The notes beneath the pieces are model-generated. The model was not told the DNA's origin, made no database searches, and was given only the letters and a program-made list of their open reading frames with translations. The translations under genes and the position numbers were made by a program. From Streptomyces sp. PKU-EA00015 (GTDB lineage: Bacteria; Actinomycetota; Actinomycetes; Streptomycetales; Streptomycetaceae), in assembly GCF_013387495.1 (NCBI RefSeq), contig NZ_JABZEE010000025.1, positions 62,001-126,000 of the forward strand: a DNA stretch of 64,000 nt. Reading direction: 5' to 3'. This document shows positions 9,386-20,873 of the stretch, piece after piece. Position 1 is the stretch's first letter. Every line of letters begins with the position of its first letter.

Positions 9386-9595
9386 TCAGTCGCGACCGAA
9401 CGCGCTCTGCGCCACTTCGTTCACGAACGCATTCCACGAGTCGGGCACGAAGGTGATCGTCGGGCCCGCCGCGACCTTCGAGTCGCGCACGGAAACCGCG
9501 TCGACCACCGGGGACTTGACCTCTACGCAAGCACCGTTACCCGTGGAGTACGAGGACTTCGTCCAGGTCTCCGTGGCGCCCTGAATGATTGCCAT
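9386..9595 (-). CDS. DUF397 domain protein
   Basis: A 69-residue protein with the family hallmarks: WTKSSYSTGNGACVEV near the start, then VSVRDSKVAAGPTITF and a C-terminal WNAFVNEV. DUF397 proteins in Streptomyces are small partners of XRE/DUF5753 regulators, and the adjacent upstream gene is exactly that. The pair resembles whiJ-type loci that influence development. The two genes are on the same strand with a gap of about 165 bp, which may hold a promoter for this gene. Confidence 0.9.
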   Translation of the reverse strand: MAIIQGATETWTKSSYSTGNGACVEVKSPVVDAVSVRDSKVAAGPTITFVPDSWNAFVNEVAQSAFGRD

Positions 9596-9760
9596 GATCG
9601 CTCCGCTTCGGCAAGTGATGTGATGTGCGCCAACGTTCTTGCTGGCGTGATCGACGCTACTCGCCGCGCCGGGAGCGCGAGACAGGCATTCACTCGACCG
9701 GATGGCATATACCAGGCGACTCTTCCGTCACCCGGTCCGGTGGTGTACCGTGCGACGCTT

Positions 9761-10642
9761 TCAGCCGTCGAAGCGTCCCGCGGTCTCCCGTGCGTAGTCC
9801 TTCGCGATCGTCTCGATGAACTGCCGCGTCTGCTCCACGTTCAGTGCCTGGGCCCGCAGGTGCTCGTACATGACGCTGTACTTCTGCACATCGTTGGCCT
9901 TCTCCAGATACAGGTCGCTGGTGACGCCCTCGATGTAGACGACGCTCGAGTCCGAGGCGTCGGGGAACTCAAGGATGGCGTACTGCCCGTTGATGCCCGG
10001 ATGCGCGCCCATGTCGAACGGCAGGACCTGCACGGTGACGTGCGGCTGGTGCGAGAGCTCCACCAGATGCTCCAACTGCTCGCGCATGAGCTGCCGGTCG
10101 CCGACCCGGCGTCGCAGCGCCGCCTCGTCGATGACCGCCCACAGCCGCAGCGGGTGTTCGGCGTCCCTGATGCGCTCCTGACGGCGCAGCCGGACGCTGA
10201 CCCGCTTCTCGATGTCCGTGATCCCGCTCTCCGGCAGGGCGCCGGCGATCAGCGCCTCGGCGTACTGCCGTGTCTGCAGCAGTCCCGGCACGACCTGCGG
10301 TTCGTACACCCGAAGGCTCGCCGCGTCCGTCTCCAGGCCGATGTAGACGCTGTAGGGGATGTCGCCGAACGCGTGCCACCAGCCCTGCTGCCGGGAGTCC
10401 TTGGCCATCTGCATCAGCGAGTCGACGATGCGGTGGTCCTCGACCTCGTACACGCCGCACAGGTCACGGACGTCGCGCTGGCTGATGGAACGGCGGCCGT
10501 TCTCCAGCCTGCTGATCTTGGACTGGGACACGAGCAGGCGCTCCGCGACCTCCTCGGCCGTCATGCCCTTCAGCTCCCGGAGCCGGCGCAGCTCCTGGCC
10601 CAATCGGCGTCTCCGGACAGTGGGATTGACGTTGGACGCCAC
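9761..10642 (-). CDS. XRE-family regulator with DUF5753 C-terminal domain
   Basis: A 293-residue protein. Residues about 10-70 form a Cro/C1 helix-turn-helix (LGQELRRLRELKGMTAEEVAERL ending SKISRLENGRRSIS is interrupted here only for description). The rest is the ligand/partner domain seen in Streptomyces regulators that sit next to DUF397 genes (VPGLLQTRQYAEALI, VQVLPFDMGAHPGINGQY). It is a DNA-binding cytoplasmic protein whose activity is presumably modulated by the adjacent DUF397 partner. The roughly 230-bp upstream region toward the GPP34 gene should contain its promoter. Confidence 0.92.
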   Translation of the reverse strand: MASNVNPTVRRRRLGQELRRLRELKGMTAEEVAERLLVSQSKISRLENGRRSISQRDVRDLCGVYEVEDHRIVDSLMQMAKDSRQQGWWHAFGDIPYSVYIGLETDAASLRVYEPQVVPGLLQTRQYAEALIAGALPESGITDIEKRVSVRLRRQERIRDAEHPLRLWAVIDEAALRRRVGDRQLMREQLEHLVELSHQPHVTVQVLPFDMGAHPGINGQYAILEFPDASDSSVVYIEGVTSDLYLEKANDVQKYSVMYEHLRAQALNVEQTRQFIETIAKDYARETAGRFDG

Positions 10643-10875
10643 GGAAACTGCACCTCCGACCGCGTTGCTCTGCGTATCTACTGTTCAGCAGACTGCCACC
10701 AATCGGCCTTCCTGCGCTGCCGAATGGGCACACACGCGAACGCGCGGGGCAGCAAGGATGCTGCCCCGCGCGTTCTGCGGCTCCCGAACCGGGTCTTGGG
10801 GACGTCGGTGCGGCATGGTGCGGATGGTGCGTGTGCCCGAGCGGTGGTGCTGCGGTACGCGGTGCGGCGGCGCGC

Positions 10876-11604
10876 TCAGTGCGCGGCGACGCGGGCCATG
10901 CCGCTGCGGCGTGGCTGCATCGGTACCGGGCCCGGCTGACGGCTGGTGCCGCCGGCCGGCTGGCTACGGCGCGGCTGGGCGGCCACACCGTTCTGGACGT
11001 CCATGACGGCGTGCGCCACGAGACCGCCCATCGGGTCGTGCCGGATGAGGTCCCGCAGCCGGGACCTCGAGGAACGCCCTTCGTTCCCGGGGTACAGGTG
11101 CTTGCCGAGACCGACCGCGTGGGCCAGCGCGGCGAGCGCCGCGGTCCGCGGGTCCGGCGGTACACCGGTGCGGATCGCACTGTCCAGCCGGGACCTGATG
11201 TCCCGGCTGATCGCCGTGTCCGTCGCCTGGTAGCGAGTCGTCGGCAGCACTCCGCACATCTGGCCCGCCACGGCATGCACCATGCCGCACCGCTCCAGAT
11301 GCGAGAGGTAAATCTGGCGCAGCCCCAGTCGGGGCCCGCCGATCCAGTGGACCGCCCGGACCGGACTGCCGCGTCGGCGCAGCAGTTCCAGTGCGGAGTC
11401 CAGAGTCGGATCTCCTGTCGGCCGTGGCATCACCACGGCGATACGATCCCCGTCTGGGGCTATCCGTCCTGCCAGAGCCAGCTCTACTAGCTGTGCCCCG
11501 GCCAGGCCGAGGTCGAGCGACTGCGGCTGCGCTGTGGTACCCGTGGTCGGGTCCAGAGCGAGCAGCAGAAGCTCCTCCGGAAGTGTTCTGCGGCTCCTGC
11601 CCAT
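10876..11604 (-). CDS. GPP34 (GOLPH3-like) family phosphoprotein
   Basis: A 242-residue cytoplasmic protein starting MGRSRRTLPEELLLLALDP, the standard opening of bacterial GPP34 proteins. It continues with GLAGAQLVELALAGRI and LAHAVGLGKHLYP, which also fit. Eukaryotic homologues bind phosphatidylinositol-4-phosphate; the actinobacterial role is unknown. The C-terminal 40 residues are Arg/Pro-rich and probably unstructured. The preceding 270 bp up to the carboxypeptidase start contains no gene but does contain a perfect 16-bp hairpin at 11800-11835. Confidence 0.88.
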   Translation of the reverse strand: MGRSRRTLPEELLLLALDPTTGTTAQPQSLDLGLAGAQLVELALAGRIAPDGDRIAVVMPRPTGDPTLDSALELLRRRGSPVRAVHWIGGPRLGLRQIYLSHLERCGMVHAVAGQMCGVLPTTRYQATDTAISRDIRSRLDSAIRTGVPPDPRTAALAALAHAVGLGKHLYPGNEGRSSRSRLRDLIRHDPMGGLVAHAVMDVQNGVAAQPRRSQPAGGTSRQPGPVPMQPRRSGMARVAAH

Positions 11605-11799
11605 CCATGCCTCCCCGCGTGGATGAATGACAGGGTGACCCCTCTCACATTGGTCTGTCGAGAGCGCCTGGGTGCTTTGTTAGGGAACCGATAGGTATGT
11701 CGTTCTCGTCTAGCACCGGAGCCAAGCGCTCACACAGGACACTGGTAGATGGTTCGGACACGGCGGGTGCTCGCTGTTTTCGGGGCTCGTCGTGACACT

Positions 11800-11835
11800 C
11801 CTGGTGCCGTACGCGGCTGCGCGTACGGCACCAGG
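11800..11835. terminator. Perfect 16-bp inverted repeat, terminator-like
   Basis: The arms 11800-11815 (beginning CCTGGTGCC) and 11820-11835 are exactly complementary around a GCTG loop. The structure lies about 40 bp upstream of the carboxypeptidase start, between divergent genes, so it does not follow any gene. It could be a leader-RNA attenuator or an operator rather than a true terminator. No U-tract is present. Confidence 0.5.
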
Positions 11836-11876
11836 TATACGCATGGCGCATGGCAATGACTCATGAAGGAGGCACG

Positions 11877-14867
<2,991 letters not shown>

Positions 14868-14887
14868 GGGCCCAAGGGCCATGCGGC

Positions 14888-14925
14888 ACACGTGGGCGTC
14901 CCGGGCGGCCGGGGCGCCCACGTGT
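14888..14925. terminator. Terminator hairpin after carboxypeptidase gene
   Basis: The 11-bp arms ACACGTGGGCG (14888-14898) and CGCCCACGTGT (14915-14925) are perfectly complementary across a 16-nt G/C-rich loop. The hairpin starts 20 bp after the stop codon, as expected for Streptomyces terminators that lack a strong U-tract. Confidence 0.7.
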
Positions 14926-15048
14926 TAGCGTCCCGGGGCAACTGAGGGCGCGGGGACGGCGTCCTCTCGTACGGACGGCACACGACGGAGCCGGCAGGCC
15001 CAAAGGACGACGGCACACAGGACAGAGGGACAGACGGGGAGAACCGCA

Positions 15049-16953
15049 GTGACCACCGCTGAGCCGACACGGGCGGACGGCAGCAGCACGCGCCCGCCCG
15101 ACGGCAGCGGCGCGGACCCGGAGCGGCGTCGCGGGCCGCGAATACAGTCCGCCGCACCGGCCCTGCTCGACGAGGTCCCGCACGTCGACGAGGCCCCTGA
15201 GAACCGGCACGGTGACCGGCCCCCGGCGTCGCGCCTCCGCCACCTCGCCGCCCGCCTCGCGCGTCACCCCGTCGCCCTCGCCACGGCGCCGGCCGCCTTC
15301 CTGCACCTGCTCTGGTTCCTCTTCGTCGCGAACAGCGGCGGCGACATCGCGGCCCAGGACGCCTGGGCGGAGTTCGTCGGCCGGCACCCCGACTCCGCGT
15401 ACAACCTCGCCTGGTACGGCGGGATGCACCCCGTCTCGTACAGCGTGGTCTCGCCGTACCTGATGTCCGTGCTCGGCGTGCGGACGACGATGATCCTCGC
15501 GGGGACGGTCTCGTCCGCCCTGACGGCCCTGATGCTCGTGCGGGTGCGGGCCGTCCGGAACCCGGCCGCGTGCGCGCTCGCGGGCGTGTTCGCGTTCCTG
15601 TGCAACGCGCTGTCGGGACGGGTCACCTTCGGGCTCGGCATGATGTTCGCGCTCGGCGCGGTCGGCGCGGTCTTCTGCTGGCCGCACCGCTGGCGGCGCA
15701 ACCGCTGGGCGAAGGCGGCCGTCGCCGCCCCGCTCGCCGGGCTCGCCACCGCGGCAAGTCCGGTCGCGGGCCTCTTCCTCGGCGTCGTGGCCGCCGGCCT
15801 GTTCCTGAACGGCCGCCGCCCGGGCGCGTACGCGGTCGGGCTCGCGCCGGTCGTGGTCGTGGCGCTCTCCGCCTGGCTGTTCCCGTTCTCGGGCACGCAG
15901 CCGATGTCGCTCCCGTCGGCGTCGCTGCCGTTCGCGTTCGGCGTCCTCGTCTTTGTCCTCGTGCCGACGGAGTGGCGCACGGTCCGCACGGGCGCGGCCG
16001 TGTACGCGCTCGGCACGCTGCTGACGTGGCTGATCGACTCTCAGATCGGGTCGAACGTGTCCCGGCTGCCGATGCTGTTCGCGGGTGTGGTGCTGCTCGC
16101 GGCGCTGCCGTACACGGTGCCGCGCTCGCGCAAGTGGTACGCCATCCTGCTCGCCTTCGCGGGCCTGAACGCCTGGATCGGGTTCAAGAGCGTCGACGAC
16201 ATCGTCCGCACCGCTCCCGCCGCGTCGTGGAACCGGGAGCTCGCGCCGCTCGTCGACCGGCTGCAGAAGGTGGGCGCGGAGCGCGGCCGGGTGGAGGTGG
16301 TCCCGGCGAGCAGCCATCGCGAGGCGTCCGCGCTCGCCCCGTACGTCAACCTCGCGCGCGGCTGGAACCGCCAGGCGGACATGAAGCGCAATCCGCTCTT
16401 CTACGACGAGGAGAACGCCCTCACTCCGGCCACCTACCGTGCCTGGCTGGACCGTTGGGCCGTGCACTACGTCGTGCTGCCCAAGGACCGCCCGGACTCC
16501 AGCGGTGCGCTGCGCGAGGCGGAGCTGGTCAGCAAGGGGCAGCCGTATCTGACCCGGGTGTGGGGGGACGCGAACTGGCAGCTGTTCGCGGTGAAGGACC
16601 CGATGCCGATCGCGGACCCGCCGGCGAGGGTCGAGCACGCGGGCGCGGGGGAGCTGACGATCCGTGTGCGGTCGGCGGGCCGTGTGCTGATCCGTGTCCC
16701 GTACTCGCCGTGGCTCGGCCTCGTCGACGAGGAGGGCAGGAGCGTGCCGGGGCCGCAGGAGACGGAGGAGTCGAAGCTGAGGGCGGACGGGTCGCGGAGT
16801 TTCGACAACCCGCACGGCTGTCTGCTGAAGGCGGAGGAGGACCCGCAGGGCGACGAGTGGACCGAACTGCTCGCACCGCGCGCGGGCGTCTACCGGCTCG
16901 CTGCGCCCTATCGACTCCCGCGGGGCACGCCGTGTCCCGAGGAGTTCCGGTAG
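15049..16953 (+). CDS. Polytopic membrane protein of unknown function (possible GT-C-like fold)
   Basis: A 634-residue protein with a basic, Pro-rich cytoplasmic N-terminus of about 80 residues, then about eight to ten hydrophobic helices (for example FLHLLWFLFVANSGG, MFALGAVGAVFCW, GLFLGVVAAGLFL, PMLFAGVVLLAALPY) up to residue about 390. A soluble C-terminal part of about 240 residues follows (WNRELAPLVDRLQKV onward). Helical bundle plus periplasmic domain is the plan of GT-C glycosyltransferases and related cell-envelope proteins, but no DXD-type signature convinces me. The GTG start follows GGGGAGAAC. It lies downstream of the carboxypeptidase terminator, so it has its own promoter. Confidence 0.8.
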   Translation: MTTAEPTRADGSSTRPPDGSGADPERRRGPRIQSAAPALLDEVPHVDEAPENRHGDRPPASRLRHLAARLARHPVALATAPAAFLHLLWFLFVANSGGDIAAQDAWAEFVGRHPDSAYNLAWYGGMHPVSYSVVSPYLMSVLGVRTTMILAGTVSSALTALMLVRVRAVRNPAACALAGVFAFLCNALSGRVTFGLGMMFALGAVGAVFCWPHRWRRNRWAKAAVAAPLAGLATAASPVAGLFLGVVAAGLFLNGRRPGAYAVGLAPVVVVALSAWLFPFSGTQPMSLPSASLPFAFGVLVFVLVPTEWRTVRTGAAVYALGTLLTWLIDSQIGSNVSRLPMLFAGVVLLAALPYTVPRSRKWYAILLAFAGLNAWIGFKSVDDIVRTAPAASWNRELAPLVDRLQKVGAERGRVEVVPASSHREASALAPYVNLARGWNRQADMKRNPLFYDEENALTPATYRAWLDRWAVHYVVLPKDRPDSSGALREAELVSKGQPYLTRVWGDANWQLFAVKDPMPIADPPARVEHAGAGELTIRVRSAGRVLIRVPYSPWLGLVDEEGRSVPGPQETEESKLRADGSRSFDNPHGCLLKAEEDPQGDEWTELLAPRAGVYRLAAPYRLPRGTPCPEEFR

Positions 16954-16980
16954 GCCCGCAGCCTTACCCGCGTTAACACT

Positions 16981-17038
16981 TATGCGCCCAGTCGCGCTGG
17001 TGCATAGTGGACGCGTTTTGACATACCGATCAGTCGGT
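16981..17038 (+). promoter_or_regulatory. Promoter with embedded palindromic operator upstream of lipoprotein gene
   Basis: A TTGACA hexamer (17018-17023) is followed immediately by ACCGA-TCAG-TCGGT (17025-17038), an inverted repeat lying in the spacer to any -10 box. Just upstream, TATGC (16981-16985) and GCATA (17002-17006) bracket a second palindromic stretch. This arrangement fits repression by a TetR-type dimer. The -10 element is not obvious. Confidence 0.45.
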
Positions 17039-17057
17039 CTACGGGGTTCGGTGCGAC

Positions 17058-17897
17058 ATGACGTGCGAACGATGCGGCAGCGACGGCGCGGGAACGAGGG
17101 CGGCACGGTCGCCCCGTGCGGCAAGGCGGCTGATGACGGGTGCGGTCGCCCTGACGGCACTGGCCCTGGCCCTTACCGCGTGCGGCCCCTTCGGGAGTGA
17201 CACGGAGCCGGTCGGCGCGCAGGCGTCGGGTCCGGACGAGGATCTCGACGAACTCGGCGGCGCCCCGCAGCGGATCCAGCCCTCCGACATCCCGAGTCCC
17301 GCGCCCTCCCCCTCTCCTTCCCTGGGCCGCCCGAAGCCCAAGCCGCCGCAGAAGCCGAGTCCCCCGCGCTCCCCCAAGGGCCCCTCCTACGCGGCCTGGG
17401 CCGGGCCCGGCTGCAACGGCGGCGGGCGCTACGAGGAGAACGGGCGCTACGGCGACGGCGACGACGGCTGGTACACCGTGCGCTCGGGCGGCCACCGCGG
17501 CGACGGCTGCGACGGCCGCTTCACGGCCATCCCCATGTCCGGCTCCCCGGTCAAGGACCGCGGGAACAGCGCGACATGGTCCTGGTACGTGGGCAGCGGC
17601 TACACGACCTGCTCCGTGGCGGTCGTCGTCCCCGAGAGCGACCGCGCCCAGGACGTCGCGGGCCGGCCGTCCACGTACCTCGTACTGAAGGACCCCGACG
17701 ATCCGGGCAGCGCGGTCAAGACGTTCGAGATCGATCAGACGTCACTGCGCGGCAGGGGCCTGGTCATCGAGAAGGTCCCGGTGCACGATCAGCGACTGAC
17801 GGTGCGACTGGTCGACCGCGGCCAGGACTCGGGCGCCGACGGCCGCGACGGCGCACACCACGCGGCGGCGCAGATGCGCGCGGAGTGCCGCGCCTGA
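17058..17897 (+). CDS. Putative lipoprotein with Pro-rich linker
   Basis: A 279-residue protein. An Arg-rich n-region (AARSPRAARR) leads into a hydrophobic core and a lipobox LTAC with Cys at residue about 42, so the mature protein should be lipid-anchored outside the membrane. After a Pro/Ser/Lys linker (PSPAPSPSPS) comes a soluble domain with paired Cys residues. The first ten residues contain CERC, which would be removed if the signal is cleaved. An ATG at 17133 would give a shorter signal lacking the Arg cluster, so I kept 17058. Function unknown. Confidence 0.75.
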   Translation: MTCERCGSDGAGTRAARSPRAARRLMTGAVALTALALALTACGPFGSDTEPVGAQASGPDEDLDELGGAPQRIQPSDIPSPAPSPSPSLGRPKPKPPQKPSPPRSPKGPSYAAWAGPGCNGGGRYEENGRYGDGDDGWYTVRSGGHRGDGCDGRFTAIPMSGSPVKDRGNSATWSWYVGSGYTTCSVAVVVPESDRAQDVAGRPSTYLVLKDPDDPGSAVKTFEIDQTSLRGRGLVIEKVPVHDQRLTVRLVDRGQDSGADGRDGAHHAAAQMRAECRA

Positions 17898-18072
17898 CGT
17901 CCGCCGCCCGCGCGGCACGCCCTGTCTGCGCACACCCTGACGGAGGGTGGCGACGCGTCGAATGCGGGCGATGCATGACACGCAGAAGCGGTGCGGCCCG
18001 CTTCGGGGACACAGCGGTTAAGTTCGGCACTCCACGGCATTTTGTAGGGAATTGCCCGACGAGAGGGAGCCG

Positions 18073-18399
18073 ATGCCGCTCTATCTATCGAGGTTCAGCT
18101 ACACGCCGGAGACGTGGGCCCGGCTCATCGGCAACCCGGAGGACCGCAGGCGGGCCGCTCAGACGTACATCGAGTCGGTCGGCGGGAAGCTGCACGGATT
18201 CTGGTACGCCTTCGGCAGGCACGACGGCTGCACCCTGTGGGAGGCCCCCGACAACGTCTCGATGGCGGCGGTCGCGCTGGCGATCACGGGGGGCGGTGCG
18301 CTCAGCTCGTTGGAGACGACGGTTCTCCTGACGGTCGACGAAACGCTGGACGCCTTGCGCAGGGCCGAGGAAGTCCAGTACCGCGCGCCGGGCACCTAG
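18073..18399 (+). CDS. GYD-domain protein
   Basis: A 108-residue dimeric alpha/beta-barrel-type protein. MPLYLSRFSYTPETWARLI opens it, and GGKLHGFWYAFGRHDGCTLWEAPD is the GYD-family core. Such proteins are small cytoplasmic ligand binders with no assigned chemistry. The ATG at 18073 has GAGAGGGAG upstream. A G/C hairpin terminator follows at 18422. Confidence 0.85.
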   Translation: MPLYLSRFSYTPETWARLIGNPEDRRRAAQTYIESVGGKLHGFWYAFGRHDGCTLWEAPDNVSMAAVALAITGGGALSSLETTVLLTVDETLDALRRAEEVQYRAPGT

Positions 18400-18421
18400 G
18401 GCCTCCCTGACCAGGCCAAAG

Positions 18422-18447
18422 GCCCCGGACCCCGACCGGCCCGGGGC
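18422..18447 (+). terminator. Terminator hairpin after GYD gene
   Basis: GCCCCGG (18422-18428) pairs with CCGGGGC (18441-18447) across a 12-nt loop, 22 bp after the stop codon. Confidence 0.6.
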
Positions 18448-18587
18448 TTGCGCCGGCGCCCCGGCAGGAAGACAACCGCTCGACTCATGACGCGCAGAGT
18501 GAGATGCAGATGGTATTAGCGTTTCCCCCCGCCAGGGTCACCCATTTGCCACGCATCTGGAGGAGAGGGAGCGGCGTTAGTCGGGAT

Positions 18588-18872
18588 ATGACGAAAGCAG
18601 GGTTCCACGGCTTGCCTCAGCGCGGCGCGAGGAAGGATAATCTGTCTGCCACTCGTGATGTGACAGCGGGAAAATACACTTACACGCCTGGTGTGGCACA
18701 GTGGGCGCTCGATGCGCGTGGCACCTTGCACGGGGACGGCGCGCGGGTCCAACTCCAGGTCACTGATTCACTGCTCCGCGAGTTCCTCGCACTTCTGGAG
18801 GCAGCGCAGGAGGAACTCAACCAGCGGTGGAACGGTCAGGGGAAAGCCGGCCGCCACGCGGAACACGCGTGA
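18588..18872 (+). CDS. Hypothetical protein, 94 aa
   Basis: A short soluble protein starting MTKAGFHGLPQRGARKDN, with a C-terminal amphipathic helix (SLLREFLALLEAAQEEL). I do not recognise it. An upstream in-frame ATG at 18504 adds 28 unlikely residues, while the ATG at 18588 begins more coding-like sequence. It ends 15 bp before the DUF2637-like gene and probably shares its transcript. Confidence 0.55.
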   Translation: MTKAGFHGLPQRGARKDNLSATRDVTAGKYTYTPGVAQWALDARGTLHGDGARVQLQVTDSLLREFLALLEAAQEELNQRWNGQGKAGRHAEHA

Positions 18873-18887
18873 CGGGGGCGGATTTTC

Positions 18888-19658
18888 ATGAATCACGACT
18901 ATGCGGACCCCTCCTTTGTGCGGCATGAATGGTATTCCGACCCGTACACCTATGGGTCGGGTACCGGCTGGCACGGCAGTCATGTCGATGGCCTGCACGC
19001 AGGGACTGCCTTGGTGCCCCCGGACTCGGGCTGGGACCCGGTCGAGGAACTTGCCTATCTCTTGCAGGAGGCTGTTCCGGCAGAGCAGGCGACCACGGTG
19101 CCGCCGCCTCGCAGCGATTCGCCGGCCGGCGCCGACTTCACCGGCTCGATGGAGAACCTGACAAAGATCACCGCTCAGTTGCCGCGCATCCGACGTTCTT
19201 CTGCCGGGCACCGGAAGACCCGGGTCAGAGAGCCCCGACTCAAGTGGTTGCAGACCGGCAGCTTCGTCATCGTCGCGTTTGTTGCCGTCATCGTGGCGAT
19301 GGTGAGCGTATTCGGCGGCATTGTGGCCTACGGGCCTCTGCAGAACGTCATGTCCGATGCGAGGAGCTGGATGATTCCGTGGTGGCCTCTTCTCGTGTAC
19401 GGACCCTGGATGGTGGCCTCTCTCTCCATCCTGCGAACTGCCTTGCATCGGCGTCGAGCTTTGCACTCATGGTTCATCGTGCTGCTGTTTTCCTCGGTCG
19501 CGGTGATGCTGTGCGTAGCTCAGGCCGAAAGGACCTTCACGGCCGTCGCTGCAGCCGTCCTGCCACCCGTCGCGTCCCTGGCTTGCTTCCAGCAACTCGT
19601 CCGGCAAATCACCTTGACTCTGCCACCGCGACAGGGCACGCCCCGCCACCGCCAGTAG
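18888..19658 (+). CDS. DUF2637-like membrane protein
   Basis: A 256-residue protein with an acidic cytoplasmic N-terminal region and four hydrophobic helices in the second half (FVIVAFVAVIVAMVSVFGG, PWWPLLVYGPWMVASLSIL, WFIVLLFSSVAVMLCVA, AAVLPPVASLACF). DUF2637/SpdB-type proteins occur on Streptomyces plasmids and integrative elements, where they help plasmid spread, and also as chromosomal orphans. Here there are no tra genes nearby, so it may be an element remnant. After its stop (19659-20084) I see no gene, only a hairpin. Confidence 0.7.
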   Translation: MNHDYADPSFVRHEWYSDPYTYGSGTGWHGSHVDGLHAGTALVPPDSGWDPVEELAYLLQEAVPAEQATTVPPPRSDSPAGADFTGSMENLTKITAQLPRIRRSSAGHRKTRVREPRLKWLQTGSFVIVAFVAVIVAMVSVFGGIVAYGPLQNVMSDARSWMIPWWPLLVYGPWMVASLSILRTALHRRRALHSWFIVLLFSSVAVMLCVAQAERTFTAVAAAVLPPVASLACFQQLVRQITLTLPPRQGTPRHRQ

Positions 19659-20084
19659 CGTCACTTCTGAAGTCAGGAAGGGTGCAACGGCTCTAGGCGT
19701 ATATGCCCCATGAGTGCTGCGAGCGCGAGATGAAGCGGTCCCTGATCTGCCGAAAGGTGGATCAGGGGCCGTCGTCGTTCCTGACCGCACGTGGCGTTCC
19801 GCCGGATCCGGCCGGACCGCACCGCGACGTCAGCCCGACCGCTCAGCCGTCGCTCCTCGGCGGTCGGTGCGTCACTGATCTGCACGACAAGGGCGCCACG
19901 AGGTCTGAAGAGGTCTTCTGGGCCCTTGACCTTCGGTTCTCGCAGGGTGAGACCTCAACGGCCGGCGATACGGACAGTAGTCGCGGTTGCGCGCTGAGTC
20001 AGTATGGGTTCTTTGGAACTCAAGCGCTCCATCCGGAGCGGCTCGTCTCATCTCGCATCAGAGCGCATTGAGGAGAAGCACGAG
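19659..20084. other. Intergenic stretch without a convincing gene
   Basis: About 425 bp separates the DUF2637-like gene from the secreted protein. It contains a terminator-like stem (CCCTGATC at 19740-19747 with GATCAGGG at 19760-19767). An open plus frame at 19703-20071 has Cys-rich, unbiased composition, so I did not call it a gene. Confidence 0.6.
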
Positions 20085-20588
20085 ATGATATCTGCCAAGA
20101 TCCGCGGCTCCATCATGGCCGTCACCGCGGCGGTCGCCGCCGCCACCATGTTCGCGGCCCCCACAGTCTCGGCCGACGCGAAGCACGCCCCGTCCGCCGT
20201 GGTCGTCACGGAAGAGGACAAGGACAAGGACAAGGGCGACGAAAAGAAGAACTGCAAGCTGCTTCTCTCCCAGCTGAACGGCCGGCTGCAGTTGGGGCTC
20301 GATTCGTTCGACGGCACGACTCCGGACCTCGAAACCGCACGCACCGCTCTTTCGCAGGCCGACCGTAGGCTGGCGGCACTGGAGGACGGCAAGTGCCTGT
20401 GCGTGGCGCAATTCGAGCTGCTGAGGGAACGGCTGGAGGCTCTGCTCGGCCTCCTCAACGCCAGCCCGGTGAGGGTGCCCGAGGCGCGGGAGGGCCTGGT
20501 TCACCTGCTCCTGGTGGTCAAGGTGCTCCAGGTCGGGGCGACGTGTGAAAACGGAAAGTGCGGCGTCGACGACATGTCCGTCGAGTGA
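20085..20588 (+). CDS. Small secreted protein
   Basis: A 167-residue protein with a Sec signal peptide (basic start, hydrophobic SIMAVTAAVAAATMFAA, likely cleavage after VSADA). The mature part has a charged linker (EEDKDKDKGDEKK) and an alpha-helical domain with conserved-looking Cys residues (KNCKLLL, GKCLCVA, GATCENGKCG). No family recognised. The ATG at 20085 has GAGGAG upstream. A very strong terminator follows at 20606-20645. Confidence 0.7.
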   Translation: MISAKIRGSIMAVTAAVAAATMFAAPTVSADAKHAPSAVVVTEEDKDKDKGDEKKNCKLLLSQLNGRLQLGLDSFDGTTPDLETARTALSQADRRLAALEDGKCLCVAQFELLRERLEALLGLLNASPVRVPEAREGLVHLLLVVKVLQVGATCENGKCGVDDMSVE

Positions 20589-20605
20589 GCACGCTGTGAG
20601 GCTGC

Positions 20606-20645
20606 CGGACACCCCCTCAGAAGATCACTTCCGAGGGGGTGTCCG
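20606..20645. terminator. Strong terminator, 13-bp perfect stem
   Basis: CGGACACCCCCTC (20606-20618) is exactly complementary to GAGGGGGTGTCCG (20633-20645) with a 14-nt loop, 18 bp after the stop of the secreted protein. It also separates that gene from the first tRNA-Arg-like scar. Confidence 0.85.
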
Positions 20646-20668
20646 ACGCTCCGACGCACGTCAGAAGC

Positions 20669-20710
20669 TGTGCCCCGGCAGGATTCCCACCTGCGACGCC
20701 CGCTTTCTGC
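20669..20710 (-). repeat. Degenerate tRNA-Arg 3'-half-like scar
   Basis: Read on the minus strand, this segment matches the two better-preserved tRNA 3' halves at 23872 and 30014: acceptor end, T-arm and the AAAGCGGG side of the anticodon stem. It has several mismatches, including the loss of TTCGAA in the T-loop. No 5' tRNA half adjoins it. I interpret it as the oldest of a series of attachment-site scars. Confidence 0.5.
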
Positions 20711-20873
20711 CGAATGTCTTGTCGTGGCCGTCTCGATGCCTTCCGCGTCCACCTCAAGGACACCGTCTGGAAAAAAATTACGGGCCGCTGTCGATCCGGC
20801 CACGTCCCGTTCGACGTGATGATGTGCGGCGCCTCGCCACACGACGACACGACAGGACCTGACGAGGAAACAC

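Noticed and set aside
19703..20071. 122-codon plus frame
   Set aside because: No RBS, no third-position G/C bias, unlikely composition.
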